Shown here piece by piece: positions 1 through 12,707 of a stretch of DNA of 64,000 bases (positions are counted from its first letter, which is position 1; each line of letters opens with the position of its first letter). Below the pieces are notes generated by a model. The model did no database searches and was not told where the DNA came from. It was given only the letters and a program-made list of their open reading frames with translations. A program made the position numbers and the translations under genes. Source of the stretch: Panaeolus papilionaceus (Eukaryota; Basidiomycota; Agaricomycetes; Agaricales); the NCBI GenBank assembly GCA_015501605.1, contig JADNRZ010000011.1, forward strand, positions 1,736,001 through 1,800,000, in the 5' to 3' direction.

Positions 1-1216
1 GTACCACGGTCCTCATAAGGATTGCAACGCTCAATATCTGAAAGTCCAAGTGCAATCCATCAGGGAACAACAAGGGGGTTGAGAGTCAAATGTTCGCACC
101 TTCCAGTGAATCGGAGGGAAGAGGATGTACACCAATATAACAGCCGAATAGACAGCGCTGGACTCGATTCTGTTTTTTTTTTCCCTTTTATTGAGATTAA
201 GCGACGAATCCGAGAAACGGAGAACTCACATTATAGCAGCTGCCATTCGAAACCCGTGCAACTGACGTACTTCAATTTGCGACCCTGCCATTTTGGAAAC
301 CCACAAGATTCTTCCCACTGCAGGTGTCCATTAGGTTTGTGGTCTCGTGAGTGGAGGCGCATGAAAACTTACCTGTCAAAGCCGTCAAAAGAACATTAAA
401 CGCGAAGATAAACCAATAGTAGAGCTTGACAAGATCATTTCCAGGGTCGTTAAATCCTCTTCCTGTCCCAATGAAACCACAGACTGTATCAAAGTGGAGT
501 GCACATTAGCAAATGCGAGAGTCGGCAGGAATGCCACAAGAAAGGGTTCACCTGTGTTGACAATTCCCATCGCAGAAAAGGCAAGCAGAAGATACCATGA
601 CCGGCTCCAAACGACGTAGCACCGGTAAAGCTAATGAACGTGAATCAAAATGCACCTCAATGGGCTCTATGCGTGTCATACCAGGATCACTTCCGCAAAG
701 AAGCTAGAGAACCAGAAGTGTGAGGATTCAAAAGATAAGAGGTTGTTTGAAGCTGAGAATGCTCACTTGTTTGCAACAAACAGGACTTGTTTCCATGACC
801 CGTGCTTGGTTAAGGTCATAGTACTTTCTGTCCAGTACTCAGCGAGCTCATGATGAACAAAACTAAACGACAGTCCAGCATCGACCGTCGAAATCATGAA
901 CATCATTGTGGCTGGGAGGAGAATGAAGAGTTTCGCAGAGCGGCTGTTACGCCACAGGATGCGCACACAACTGATGAACAAAACGACATGGATGCCTATT
1001 TTTTAAGGCAGATATTGTCAAATGGGCGAGGGAGTTTTTGAAGGTGCTATCGAGGCATACCATATAGCAAGGTATCGGCCTAGACGCGTAGCCTCAGTAT
1101 CCCACTAAGATAAATTAAGCGAAATCACATACCAAGCACGCAGTTAGAAAAGGTGCGATGACTTTGTGCAACCTAACCTTGAGCTCTGATTCCAGCAAAA
1201 GTGAATCTGCTCCCAT
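1..1216 (-). CDS. Multi-pass membrane protein, paralog A (3' end outside window)
   Basis: A hydrophobic protein with several predicted membrane segments. I recognise it as one of the expanded, function-unknown integral membrane families of agaricomycetes. Exons run 1216-1133, 1079-1061, 995-767, 703-682, 630-552, 483-373, 284 to about 230, about 179-110, and a last one starting near 38 that leaves the window; the exon near 284-230 is the least certain. Landmarks are LLYG near residue 33, FVANK closing exon 3, a 22-nt micro-exon coding FFAEVIL, LYRCYVVW, and IESS before PPIHWK. Reading phases close over all exons and no internal stop is seen, so this is the intact copy. The start is the ATG of an 84-nt first exon, the same length as in the two relatives at 2152-6212 and 6951-8483. 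The C-terminus is missing because of the window edge. Confidence 0.75.
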
Positions 1217-3029
1217 AAGGATGGCGTAAAATTGTAAGAAAAAATAGAGTGAAGTGAGTGGAAGAAAAGAAAGTCGCTCAAAACCGGCGAAACAAGGAAA
1301 ACAACGACGTTGGGGGCAATCCTCACCACTGCGAAGACATGGAAGATTATGTGTAAAACATAAATACAATCCGAATAGTGGAGTAGGGTCGAAGGACCTT
1401 TTGAACCTGAGTTGCTCAATGGGGTTTTTATAGCAAAACAGTGACGACATTACTTTGGCTCAATTAAAGATTATGATATGACCTCGAAGCACAAAAGCGT
1501 CCTGGTCAGGCCGTTCGAAACTCAAGTCTAGTTATGAGTTTCTTCTGTAATGGAAAATGTGAAGCAGACGTGGATATCGAGGCTGAATTAAACCGGCCCA
1601 TCAAGTTTTTTCATCGTTGCAGCTGCTTTGTTCAGGTGGAGTAATCTCTGACTTTGGACGTTGGTGAGAGAAAACTTGACACTGACAGTGCACCAACATT
1701 CAGGTTGCCATCCCGTAAAGGGTGTAGTGAACGAAACTTGTTTGGCTATGTCTTGAAAGTCAACCCAAGACAAATGTTTGTGTACACCACGAGTTGTCCA
1801 CGAGTCTCCCAACCTGAAGATAAGCATATGACTTCGCCATGATGCATTGATGCATGACAGGAGACTTGCAATCCACTTGCAGTCAATTGCAATGGACAAT
1901 GATGAAAACGGTGCAGCCCTCGTCTTGTTCTCTCATTGGTCCCGGCTTCCTAGAAGCAACTGATGGTTACTTGGCTGATATACAAGGTATAAAATGATAC
2001 GCGGGGCGGTCAATGTCACAGATGGCTCATTGTGTCGAGCGCCCACACGCAAAATGCACGCCAGGTGTAAAATTAAGATGTTAGGTAACGAATGTTGCAG
2101 TTTTTACAAGGCGTAAAGTTTCGGATCTTCTATCAAAGGAGTAGGGCAATATCATGCCATTGAGGATCCCCTCGACTGGGAACTTGGATGAGGGACTTCG
2201 GAATGTGAAGTCCGTCCTCCAGATGTCAAGACCGTATCAAGAACCACCTCGGAAAACTCTTCCTGTTCAGTGGGCTCGGATCCAGTCAAGCCAGTGACCA
2301 CCACTCTAGAGCGACTTAACCCAATCTGCACAACCAAAAGAGTTGGCGTAATGGCCTGCATATTGGATGGGTGAGAACATGACTTCAAACATCCCTTCAA
2401 GTTGTTTCAACTTACAACAATCCTCATCAGTACGCTTACGGCCAGTGGCCGTAAAGGTCTGTGAGTTGTCGGTACTAGTCGAGAAAGGGTTACAGTAGGG
2501 ACCAACCCGCCATTTGTGCCTCATAGGAAGAACCACAACTGCTGTCAGGCACAAGCAGTGACAAGGCTCGACTCAACACTAAAGCGATTAGCGTCCCGAT
2601 GTTTGACGAAAAAGCAGAAAGACATACATAACAGCGACCATGACATGAAACCCTCGTTTCGATCTTTCTGCAACAATTTGACCTGCAGTCTTTGAAATCC
2701 AAATTATTCTAGCGACTGTGGATTTCAAACAATACGGAGCTGGTTCGAAGCACGATATTATTGTTAGAATAGGTCATGTGAGCAGCTGGTGGCTCACGTG
2801 CTACGTTGATGTACATATTCGGTAGTTTAGCTAATAATCCAACTTGCCGTTGTACTGCGTACTTCTGTTGTGGCCACTAGGTGTCTGTGTCTGTGTCTCT
2901 ATCTGTGTCCTCCCTCGTTTTTCTTGGTTTTCTCCCCCTCCTCATTTTATTCACTTCTAACAATTATTCGAGAAGGAAAAGCATCCCTGTGATGCCAGTT
3001 AATAGCACATTGATTCCAATGATAGTCCA

Positions 3030-3620
3030 TGTTACGACTTTTCTACCATTTACTTGTGTATCATCATCTCTCTATGTACTTATATTTCGCCTATCTTTTC
3101 TTTACCTCTTTCCCTTTCCTCCACGTGACCTTATCTTATCTTTTGTCACGTGACTACTTATCTTATCTTTCATCACATGATTCACCATTATCTTATCTCG
3201 GTTCTACTTTTGACTCATCTTCCTTCTGACTCTTACTCGACTCATCTCTGATTCATACTTACTCCATCTTCCTACTTATGACTCTCTCTACTAGTCATAC
3301 TCTTCTTGACTCGTTATCTCTACTCATACGGACTCATTTCCATTCGCGCACAGACCGCCTACAATATCTATATAAACCCCAGTAGCTATACCCATGTTCT
3401 TTAGCTAGTTCTTTAACTACAATAGAACGATAACTTCTACTGCTTATTTCTCAACTCGCTCTCTGCTAAGACAATACCATCGAGCGATTCTCGAAGTGGC
3501 ATTCTTAGTACGATAACTTGAACTTATATTCTGAACAAGAATATCGAACCCGACTTCTCCGACCGACCCCGACTTAGCTCAAAGGCCTTAACCGCAAGCG
3601 CCCGTCGAGCTACCGTAACA
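3030..3620 (+). mobile_element. Solo LTR of a Ty3/Gypsy-type element
   Basis: Starts TGTTACGAC and ends CCGTAACA, flanked on both sides by the 5-bp direct repeat GTCCA (3025-3029 and 3621-3625), the TSD size typical of Ty3/Gypsy. It contains a pyrimidine-rich U3 with many CTTATCT/TGACTC words, a TATATAAACCCC box near 3370, and a downstream block beginning GTTCTTTAGCTAG that is shared with the LTRs at 48910-49801 and 56365-56935. No internal region is present, so it is the product of LTR-LTR recombination. It lies inside an exon of membrane gene B. Confidence 0.9.
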
Positions 3621-4140
3621 GTCCAGATGTACTAGGCTTTGAGTGTGTGGGTGTATGACTTGACTTGTCATGTGGATTCCCCAGCATAATAAATCCCCAG
3701 ACTAGGGCGTGTCAATGCAAAGAGATATTTAGATGGTCGCTTAGTGTACTCACTGGTGTCTGCGAGAACCACGAGGGAACACACTATCAGAACGAATCGA
3801 GACCTGTTCCAGACAATGTAGCTCCTATAAATCTAGAGTTCAACGGAGGGCTTCAGTGATAGTAGGACTCTATCATTATGTTAACACAACGCACAAGCAA
3901 TTAGGCTGTGTCAATAATTAAAGATTAGGAGCGTTGTAAGATTTAAATTGAGGTAGAAATGACATTACTTGTTTGCAACAAGGAGCAGATGCTTGTAAGG
4001 TATTAGCTCTGATGACCAGGTCGGACCTAGGTTTCGAAAGTAGTGACTTCCTCAGTAAAAAATCGAAAGGTTATGACAATGTTGGCGGAGGATATAATGA
4101 ATATGATGATTGTAGGCGCTAATTAGACTGTCCATGGTCC

Positions 4141-4256
4141 GGTCCGGTTTGCTGCCGAACCCTGAACCGGACATGAACTGGACCTGAGGTTCAGGTTCAA
4201 GGTTCGACCTTGGGCAGATTTTGTTGAACCCGAACCTCAGGTTCGACTTGGGGTTC
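4141..4256. repeat. GGTTC/GAACC-rich subterminal-type repeat block
   Basis: About 115 bp of clustered words GGTTCAG, GAACCTGAGG, TTCGACCTTGG and CCGGTCCGG in both orientations. This resembles the subterminal regions of non-autonomous DNA elements elsewhere in this window. It lies at one edge of the sequence inserted in membrane gene B, beside the Spt5-like fragment. No mirrored copy is visible at the other edge. Confidence 0.55.
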
Positions 4257-4473
4257 AGCTTAAATTTTGCACCTTTATGCCCTCTGAGTATTATATATGA
4301 CTACTTGGCCATTATTTTAGTTGATTTTTTGATCAAGAAATTTGTATTATAGTAATTAGATATAGACTGAGTATATACATCAAAATAAAATAGCATTACA
4401 AACACATAATGCAACGATGTCCAAAAATAGCAATTATGATGACTACGATAGCAAAATAAATACAAGAATAATA

Positions 4474-5950
4474 TTAGAATTCCCTCTGTGCTCTTTTCCG
4501 AATGTCTACCATCAATGTCGCATTCATTTTCTTGTCCTCGGCTGACTCCTCCGAAACACAGAGCTCACTTGGCTTGAACTCAAGCTCTTCATCAATCTTG
4601 TCAGGTTGTCCTGCAACACGCTCCATTGCTGCAACAATGATAATCATACCACCGCCTGTCCAGTCCACATGTCTAATTCGGTGAACAAAACAGCCACAAT
4701 GTTCACCTTCCACAACGACCAAGAGACCATTGTCACGCCATGGATTGGGATGACGAAGTGTTACCCATGATGGCTGGACAGGGGTATTCTTATTTCGCAA
4801 GGTGTAAAATAGCCCAAGAGTACCGGAAATATTCTTCAACGAAATGACAACATCCATTCCATTAAATGATCCACCAGTAAGTTTCACCTTCAGTGGAGCA
4901 TTCAAGAGGGAACAACTGAGAAGGGGGTGTGATGGTGCAGGTGGGTTGGTGGCATGTGATGGAGAGAACAATGGGGCGAGGGGTGGCCAGTTAGGTGAAG
5001 CTGTCTCTTCTGAGCTCCAAGCAGGGGTTGCATTTCCAGGAGTGCTATCTTTAATGGCTGCTGGTAGTGGGTTTGGTTCTGCAGCTGCAGGTTGGCTTTT
5101 CTTCGAAAAGTAATCCCTTATGGAGAGCCCTGTACTATAGATGTCATCAATAAAAGATTAGAGAACCAAAATACCATATCTAAGCTCACCTTTGTTCAAC
5201 AACATCACTCGACTCTAGCCAAATGTCTCGAAATGGATGAATAGGGTCAAACGTTGAGAGTCTCACACAAATTCGGGAGGCTGTCTGAGTCCTAACCACA
5301 TCCCGAATGCATCCCGAGTTTGTTTGCCAGGGGCAGCCAGACTTGACAACAACAATAGCTGTATTTAGCCATGGATGATGGTGAGAGGCAGGAATTAGAT
5401 GCTTGGGCTGTGAAGGGGTTGTGTGTCCAACATTGGGAACGGTGCTTCTCAGACAATTGAGGTGAACTTGCATTTCCTACCGAAAATCTCAGAATACGAA
5501 TGCAAATTCAAAAACTTGAAATACATACCTCTGCCGTGTCCCATAAAACTGTGCTTTCGTCTAGTATAGTAGCTTCATTGTCCAAAATTGCCAAGATCCA
5601 GCCACTTCGACCAGCACAAGGGCCTGCTACGACCTCCACAAAGTCTTTGAGAATATCCCCCCACAAAACGTTTACAAGCCCAACACCATCCTCACCCTGT
5701 ACCTCCAAATGCTGAGAGCTGAGAGCTGCGACTGTTCCACGCGATACAGGGCCAGATGTAATGCAAATGCGATCATTCTCGTTGACGCACCACTCGTTTG
5801 GCTTAGGGTGTGCATGCGAGAAGACCAAAGTATGACTGCTTTGCCTGAACATGAGGAACATATGCAGAGGCAATGATATCGGGTTGAGGACAAATTCGTG
5901 AGGGGAAAGACTGAGGCAAAGCAGACCGATCCATCGAGTACAACACTTGT
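4474..5950 (-). pseudogene. Spt5-like KOW-domain protein fragment (C-terminal part)
   Basis: I recognise the C-terminal half of the Spt5-like, KOW-containing proteins that are expanded and repeat-associated in agaricomycetes. In order: a segment with FRQSSHTLVF and PKPNEW (near 5870-5770); a KOW-like stretch FVEVVAGPCAGRSGWI (near 5640); a second with VVVKSGCPW and DPIHPFRD (5350-5220); and a last exon (4971-4474) with LRHPNPWRDNGLLVVVEG and HCGCFVHRIRH, ending in a natural stop. Normal Spt5 KOW domains contact RNA polymerase and nucleic acid; what these relatives do is not known. The N-terminal part is absent, and the reading frame runs directly into an exon of membrane gene B near 5950. It is therefore a truncated copy carried in by insertion. 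Confidence 0.65.
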
Positions 5951-6212
5951 TCTGTAACAAAATATGGATAAAGTTCAGAAGCAGAACAACATGGGCACCT
6001 TGATATTTGATCAGTCATTTTGAAAGATGCTTGGATTGCTATACAAACATACCATAAAGCATAGTTTCAACCCGAAAAAGGACATATGAATCTAGCTCCT
6101 CAAACCTGGTAAAGCGTATTTAGCTTACCAGTCCTGCTATAATGTATGGTACAACTGGTTCAGCCACAGCGACCAATATCTTTGAGAGCTGATCCAAACC
6201 GAGGTTTGACAT

Positions 6213-6950
6213 GGCAATCGTGTCAAAAAGAAGCGGAAGTCGAGGTGCTTTCCAGCGCACTTTCAAGGAGGATATTATTTTTTAAAGGAGTGTTGGGGTT
6301 GAGTAGTATGTCTATTGAATGAAGCAAAGGTGTTTGAGGGTGTAAACATGGCATCGGAGGTGAAACCAACTAGTTATTTGCCACTTAGTTGACAAAAAGT
6401 GAGGCAGTTAAATGATTCTGGTGAACAGAAGGCGAGAGACAAATGCCCCTATCGAGGAGATGTGACATTTGGCATATTTCAAAACACAACCAAGCAAGAT
6501 TTTAAAAATATTGTTCTGCAAAACAATTTGCAAACAACTGTAGCAACAGGCAAAATCAAGTAATACGACAACAATCACTGTCAGTTGTGTAGATGAAGAT
6601 CAAGCTTATGGTGAATTCGTAATGATAAAAGTAATGATACTATCTAATAATACATGTTCTTCGATGCCCTTTCAACTTTGTCAACCTTCCATGGTGGCGA
6701 ATTAGCTGCGTGATGGTGTTGAAGGTAGAGTAGAATATTAGTAATGGATAAATATGGTGGTTATTTGCCTTCATTCTCTGAAAACAGGCTGATAAGAAAC
6801 CTTAGCATCAACGGTCAACAAGTACATTTTGTATGGAACCAGAAAAAGCGTACCTTCCACAATATGTAAAACCAGAATACAGCACTTAGAAAGTGCTTCA
6901 TGTCCTCTGCTGGTTCTCTGTTCCGGCTCCAGGGTCAACTTCGAATGGTG
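6213..6950. other. Intergenic, no gene recognised
   Basis: AT-rich sequence between the relic of gene B (its 5' side) and the 3' end of gene C. Open frames are short and show no domain or consistent splice pattern. Confidence 0.5.
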
Positions 6951-8483
6951 TTATACTCTGAACAGATTATTGGCGGTGGGTGGGATGTCAATGACTACAT
7001 GTATCATATGCCCAGTGGAGTGGCAAGGGCTCCGAGCCATCGAAGTACACCTACTATTATGGTGGTCTGTGTGCCATCCTGACACTGTATGGAATGTTTT
7101 TTCTGTAAGGGCTTGCCCCAGCCCAACCAGCACGATCAGCAGGGTGGGCATTATTGCCTACCAAATGCATATTGATTTGTAAATTAGTCCTTGATACCCT
7201 GAGGATAGGGGAAAATAATGGTTGTACCACAATCCTACTTGTGCAGTAGGCCAACACTTCCTGTTTATGGCAAGTTATAAGTGCAGAACTAGCAGAAGCA
7301 TTTGGATCACTGGTACATACCCGCCAAGGACTTGGTGGGAACAGCAAAAATCCTAAGAGACACGCAGAGTAGATTGTGCTTGATTCAATCCTGGACGCAT
7401 TCAAATTCACCAGGGGTTTAACTTTTAGCACTTGTACTTTCCATGAGTGTAGATCAAAGCGGGCTCACAAGATAGCAATAATCCAATTATAGCTGCATGT
7501 CTGCTTAGGCCCTATTAACGTCCCTGCAACCTTTGCAATCCATAAAATATGGCCAACTAAAATGCCATGATCGACTCATAAGTGAGATGCCACCCCAATG
7601 TCTGCATGTTCCAGAATATGCACCAGTGATGGCAGTCATGAGCATGCTGATTGCAAATATTGACCAGGCGTATATCAGGATGACATGGTCAAGTTTGATG
7701 CTCAGGGTGACTGTCTGCGCCATTCCAACAAAGCCCCAAACTGTAATAGCATTGAAGATGGTATTGAATAAGCCTGGGACCGGGAAGAGAATTGGAACCA
7801 TGGTCACACACCAGAATTGCTGAATATCAACATTGAGGCCCCTATCAAAATGTACATGCTCTGACTCCACACCATGTAACATCAATATAGCTGAAACGTA
7901 TGGCGCGTAAGTCCTATGCTTTCCCCAAACTAATCCCGAGATAACTCACCATGGTGAGCTCTGCTACAAAGCTGAACGTTGGCACCCCATGTGAGCTCAA
8001 ATCCCCAAGTTCGATTGGCAAAAAGACTTACTTGTTCGCAACAAACAACGGATTTTTGTAGTTTGCCAGGTGGGACATTTTGATGGACATGTCCTCGAAC
8101 ACAAACCTCAAGAAATATCGAGTGAAGAATCTTAATGTCAATGCAATGTCGGCTGTGGAAATGGCAAACATGGCGAAAGCTGAGGCAAATATAAACCAGT
8201 GGGCTGTACATCTGTTCTGGAATAAAATGACCATGCATATGCTAAAGAGAGCAGCATGGAGGCCTAATGATCCATGTAAAAGCCAGTCCAAGGGTCTAGA
8301 GATGAACACACCATAAAGCATTGTTTCCACCTAGCAGGGTCAAAAGACGAAGAGCGAGGGTTGGAGAAGCTTATTCTGATTCAGGATGGAATGACATACC
8401 AGAGCAGCAACCATAAATGGTACCAGAACATTGTCAAAGGCAGAAATTAATTGGGGCTTGATGGCACTCATACCAGTTGCCAT
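6951..8483 (-). pseudogene. Membrane protein paralog C with one in-frame TGA
   Basis: Exons 8483-8400, 8330-8032, 7971-7950 (22 nt), 7890-7812, 7740-7624, 7556-7469, 7390-7321 and 7157-6951 join in phase to 322 codons (321 residues). The protein has the family landmarks VETMLYG, AHWFIF, ISTADIALTLRFF, FVANK, FVAELTM, VWGF, MTAIT, IESS and a final MPTLLIVLVGLG followed by a polar tail. The single lesion is TGA at codon 138, where paralog A has LYRCY; this fits a CGA-to-TGA transition. All splice sites look normal. It could be a recent pseudogene, a polymorphic null allele, or a sequencing or assembly error. Exons 4 (79 nt), 1 (84 nt) and the micro-exon (22 nt) have the same lengths as in paralog A. 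Confidence 0.75.
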
Positions 8484-11373
8484 GTCCGTCCGAATGTCAA
8501 CAGTGGACGCAGAAAAGCTAGCCCACGGATTGGGGAGGTATCGGATGATTAATGGGTGTTCTCCAGAGAGCCAGAGCTAAGGGCAGGAAGCAAAAGCATC
8601 ACCCAGACATGGCAGAATTTTACGACCACGCCTAGCCGTTTGGGGAGAACCAGGAATGGTCTCAGGGTCCGTCCCTGATGTGCAAGACTGACAAGAGGAT
8701 CCTTCTCCGGATGTGTTGCAATCTCATTATGGAACACGACCCTACATTATCCCAACTCAAATATTTCTAAGCGACCACGCATCTGCCAATACCCATATCT
8801 ATCGACTTGTCAAAAGAAACAACAAAGGTGGACCTCAATCTCTTGGGAGATGTGGATAGAGTTGTCGGAAAAATCAGAAAAAACATAAGAGCACTTTTAT
8901 GGACTGTATATGTGCAGATAAGATCATAAGATTTCGACCTTTTTGTCACCGTAGGGAAGCTCCTATTACCTGTATAAGGGTTATAAGGGTTATAAGGGTT
9001 ATCACAGGTTTTGCAACTGGTGTGCAATGTATGGCCTTAAGGCACTGATTTAAGTCATACAGGTAAGGAATTATCTATCAGAGTTCTAAAATTGACTTGG
9101 TGGTGATAAGTGAACCAGATGTTGTATGTGTACATATGAGTAAGGAGCTTTTTCTCGCTTCCTAATTGCTATCCGGAGCACCCCAGTGTGTTCAGTTGCG
9201 CATGACCGCGCTTCCGCCCTCAATGACCAGTTATGTGGCGGATATATCATAGAATTTGTAGAGTATTTAATGTGAACAAATATATAAGACACATTATTCG
9301 AAAGTATCTACAGTGTTCCATACTTATGCACAGGCTACGTACTACTGATACCCTCACAAACGTCCTAGTCAGTAGCGACAACTCACCCTGTTGGAACTAG
9401 TCCAGGGATCGGTTCTTCAAGTTGTTGGGGCTATATGTCAGATGGTTAGGACGGACCTATATTCGAACTTACTTTGGCGTGATTCGTGAATGACCCCATC
9501 AACGACTGGCTACATGGTCACCAGGGTGGAACATAGAGAAGGGCTAAAGAAAGAAAGGACAGAAAGGATGCGAATGAGGTGGACCAAACTCGAACTTCGA
9601 GTCCTTTATATATGTAATTCAATATTTACGACATGTATAAAAGAGGCAAAGAGCGTGGAGCAACACACCACACTTTGGGCCATAGGACTTCGGCTAGTGG
9701 TGGTGTGGTGGAGCACTTGCTGTTGAGATCGGAAGGGAACCAAGTTCACCAAACTTCATGAGCGTGAGTTGGTGACTCTGATACAGTAGACAGAAGAGCA
9801 CTGGTCGGGGCAGCTCAACCCACCCCAACTAAGCGCCTGAATCGAGAACTTCAAGTCGAAATGATTTACATTATATACTGTATCATATACTTGTAAAGAC
9901 TTGTCTCTCATGTCTGCACAATATGTCACACAAGCCTTACACAATGATTCCGAAGCTGGTATGCACTACTGGTACTTGCAAGGTTGGTGATCAATATGAG
10001 TCTGATCCTGCATATGCGGAGTCACCCCACTGATACAGGGAATGCACCACAAATTTGAACCTAATATGCTCCAGTGTTTGAGCAAATGATGGCTTATGCC
10101 CCATTTCTGCAATTATGGCAACAGATCGGAGACATATTCGTACCTAATATTCGACTGACCAGCTCACCCCTCAACACTGATCACGGCATATTAGAAGGTC
10201 AGCGTCGTAAGAACATATATGTAAATCGGGATTTTTCCGACAGTCACCAGACAAATCGAACCATTCGAGGGAAGCGAGATACCAAGCCCGCCTTAATTGA
10301 GTTTTTGGCATTTCTGATTCGTATTCACCGTTATCGGCTTCGAAATGCATGTTCAATTCATTTATCCACGATACTCTGATGTAGCTAGACCTCTAGATGT
10401 TCGATAAGTAGTACAGGACGCGGAGGCTCTTGGGTTTCTTGAATGAGTCCGATCGAAACATAGCTTTTGGCATTCGTGCGTTTTTGCTTGAAACGGAGTT
10501 GGTCGCAGGTGCAGAAGATTAATAATCTGATCCATAGATATCGCTAATAACTGTTTGCAAAAATTTTGTTTCAGTTGGATGCTACGAACTTGTCGGAAAT
10601 GTTGTTGTGAAAAGCTAGGAACGGCATTGATCTTGTTGTTAAACGCACTTTAGATAACTTTCAAGTTTGTTATCAGGGGTAAACTGAACGAAAAGGCAGT
10701 ACTGCTGCGGATAGAAGTGGTATTATCTGAGTAAACCACATAGAGGCATTGTCGTGCGTAAATGAACGTGGTTGCTAGATGAAATATTCATCATCTCAGA
10801 TCAGATCATCGAGCAGTATTACAGCAGAGATAGACCCAAGAAGGCAGTGACCTCGAGACCAGATAGGTAACAGAGATCCAGTACTAGGACACGGAACTGA
10901 CAAGCTGCGAGAGGACTTCCATCCGAGTCGGGGAGGGTAGCAGTGGGCAGCTGTAGATCACCGTGCGCCCTCTCTGAAGGATATGGAAACCCAATGAAAA
11001 GCAACATGAAAGGCAAAGCAATTGCTCCTTGGGTGACAAACACCGCCCTCCTTCCCGTACAAACCATCCAGAGAACCATCGGCTATAGACCAGTTACAAA
11101 CATCATTAGATGTGCCCACTGCCACCCAAACGAGAAAAAATCTGACCAAGGGAGCTAAGTAATTCAGAGTGAGTATGACTAGTAAGTTTGGAGTTTACAG
11201 TGGTAATTAGTAACTTGTCACTATGACGGGAGCAAGCCCTCGTAAGCCTCATGAGGCCGTGTCGTCCGACGATGCATATGGTAGAAGGAGTTGAAAGAGG
11301 TGAAACGTTTTTGTCGCAACATGGTTAACAACCCTTTACAAACAGTATAGCAACATGGCGTACGTTACGCATA
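8484..11373. other. Intergenic, no supported gene
   Basis: About 2.9 kb with only short open frames on both strands. A hydrophobic frame near 11079-10819 (minus) and one at 10074-10379 (plus) show no recognisable domain and no partner exons. The promoter of membrane gene C should lie just right of 8483. A short tandem repeat lies at 8973-9003. Confidence 0.45.
8973..9003. repeat. Short tandem repeat, unit TTATAAGGG
   Basis: Just over three head-to-tail copies of a 9-bp unit, flanked by CCTG on the left and CACAGG on the right. No function is suggested. Confidence 0.8.
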
Positions 11374-11445
11374 GCCCGCTTAGCTCAGTGGTAGAGCGCG
11401 CCACTCGTAATGGTGAGGTCGGTTGTTCAAACCAGCCAGCGGGCA
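11374..11445 (+). tRNA. tRNA-Thr (anticodon CGU)
   Basis: A 72-nt cloverleaf. The acceptor stem GCCCGCT pairs with AGCGGGC. The D arm is GCTC-AGTGGTA-GAGC. The anticodon stem CGCCA/TGGTG holds the loop CTCGTAA, anticodon CGT, reading ACG (Thr). The T arm is GGTTG-TTCAAAC-CAGCC. There is no intron and CCA is not encoded. The internal A box (TAGCTCAGTGG) is close to consensus. Confidence 0.93.
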
Positions 11446-11447
11446 AC

Positions 11448-11453
11448 TTTTTT
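11448..11453 (+). terminator. Pol III oligo-T terminator of tRNA-Thr
   Basis: Six T residues start two bases after the discriminator base of the tRNA, followed by a second T run. This is the usual RNA polymerase III stop signal. Confidence 0.85.
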
Positions 11454-11808
11454 GTTTTTCTTGTTTTGGTATCGTACAAAGTCTCTTTTTAATATCAACG
11501 GGTACCTGTCAGTTTGTCATGATGCCAATAAAAAGGAATTCATTCAATACAATATTAACAGGTCTAAGGCACTTTCTCCTCATATTTGAACGGTCGCGCG
11601 ATAGTCATTCTGAGGTTTCTTGAAGACCGACTCTCTCTCTTATTGGAGCATGACAACACTCATAAACGAAGAACATGAAGAATATATTATGTTGTACCGC
11701 TGACTGAAATAGTATATTTCGAGTGTTCATGGATACTTGCTGGAAGATTATAACGCCCCCAATAGACAGCAGCAAGCAATTCCTTCATTAGATTACAACA
11801 TTTCTTAA

Positions 11809-12707
<899 letters not shown>

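Larger units (their letters stand above)
2152..6212 (-). pseudogene. Membrane protein paralog B, broken by two insertions
   Basis: The same family as the genes at 1-1216 and 6951-8483, in pieces. Exon 1 (6212-6129) codes 28 residues beginning MSNLGLDQL. The next exon has ETMLYG near 6065, but its acceptor reads CGG where paralog C has TAG. Exon 3 starts near 6000, has an in-frame TGA, and resumes at 4130-3975 with FRFFTEE and LLVANK. IYRSYIVW lies near 3830. VWGF begins an exon near 3700 that is cut at 3621 and continues at 3025 with NVLLTGIT. GQIVAERSK and VESS lie near 2690-2570, followed by a one-base frameshift. The last exon, 2355-2152, starts AITPTLLVVQIGL. Stops, broken splice sites and the frameshift show it is dead. 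The insertions are a solo LTR (3030-3620) and an Spt5-like fragment with repeats (about 4131-5950). Confidence 0.75.

Noticed and set aside
2881..3229. Hydrophobic/serine-rich ORFs on the plus strand
   Set aside because: They arise from the pyrimidine-rich LTR U3 and a CTGTGT run; antisense to an exon of membrane gene B on the left.
10819..11149. Hydrophobic minus-strand ORFs suggesting a transporter
   Set aside because: No partner exons, no known motif, and two competing frames of equal length.
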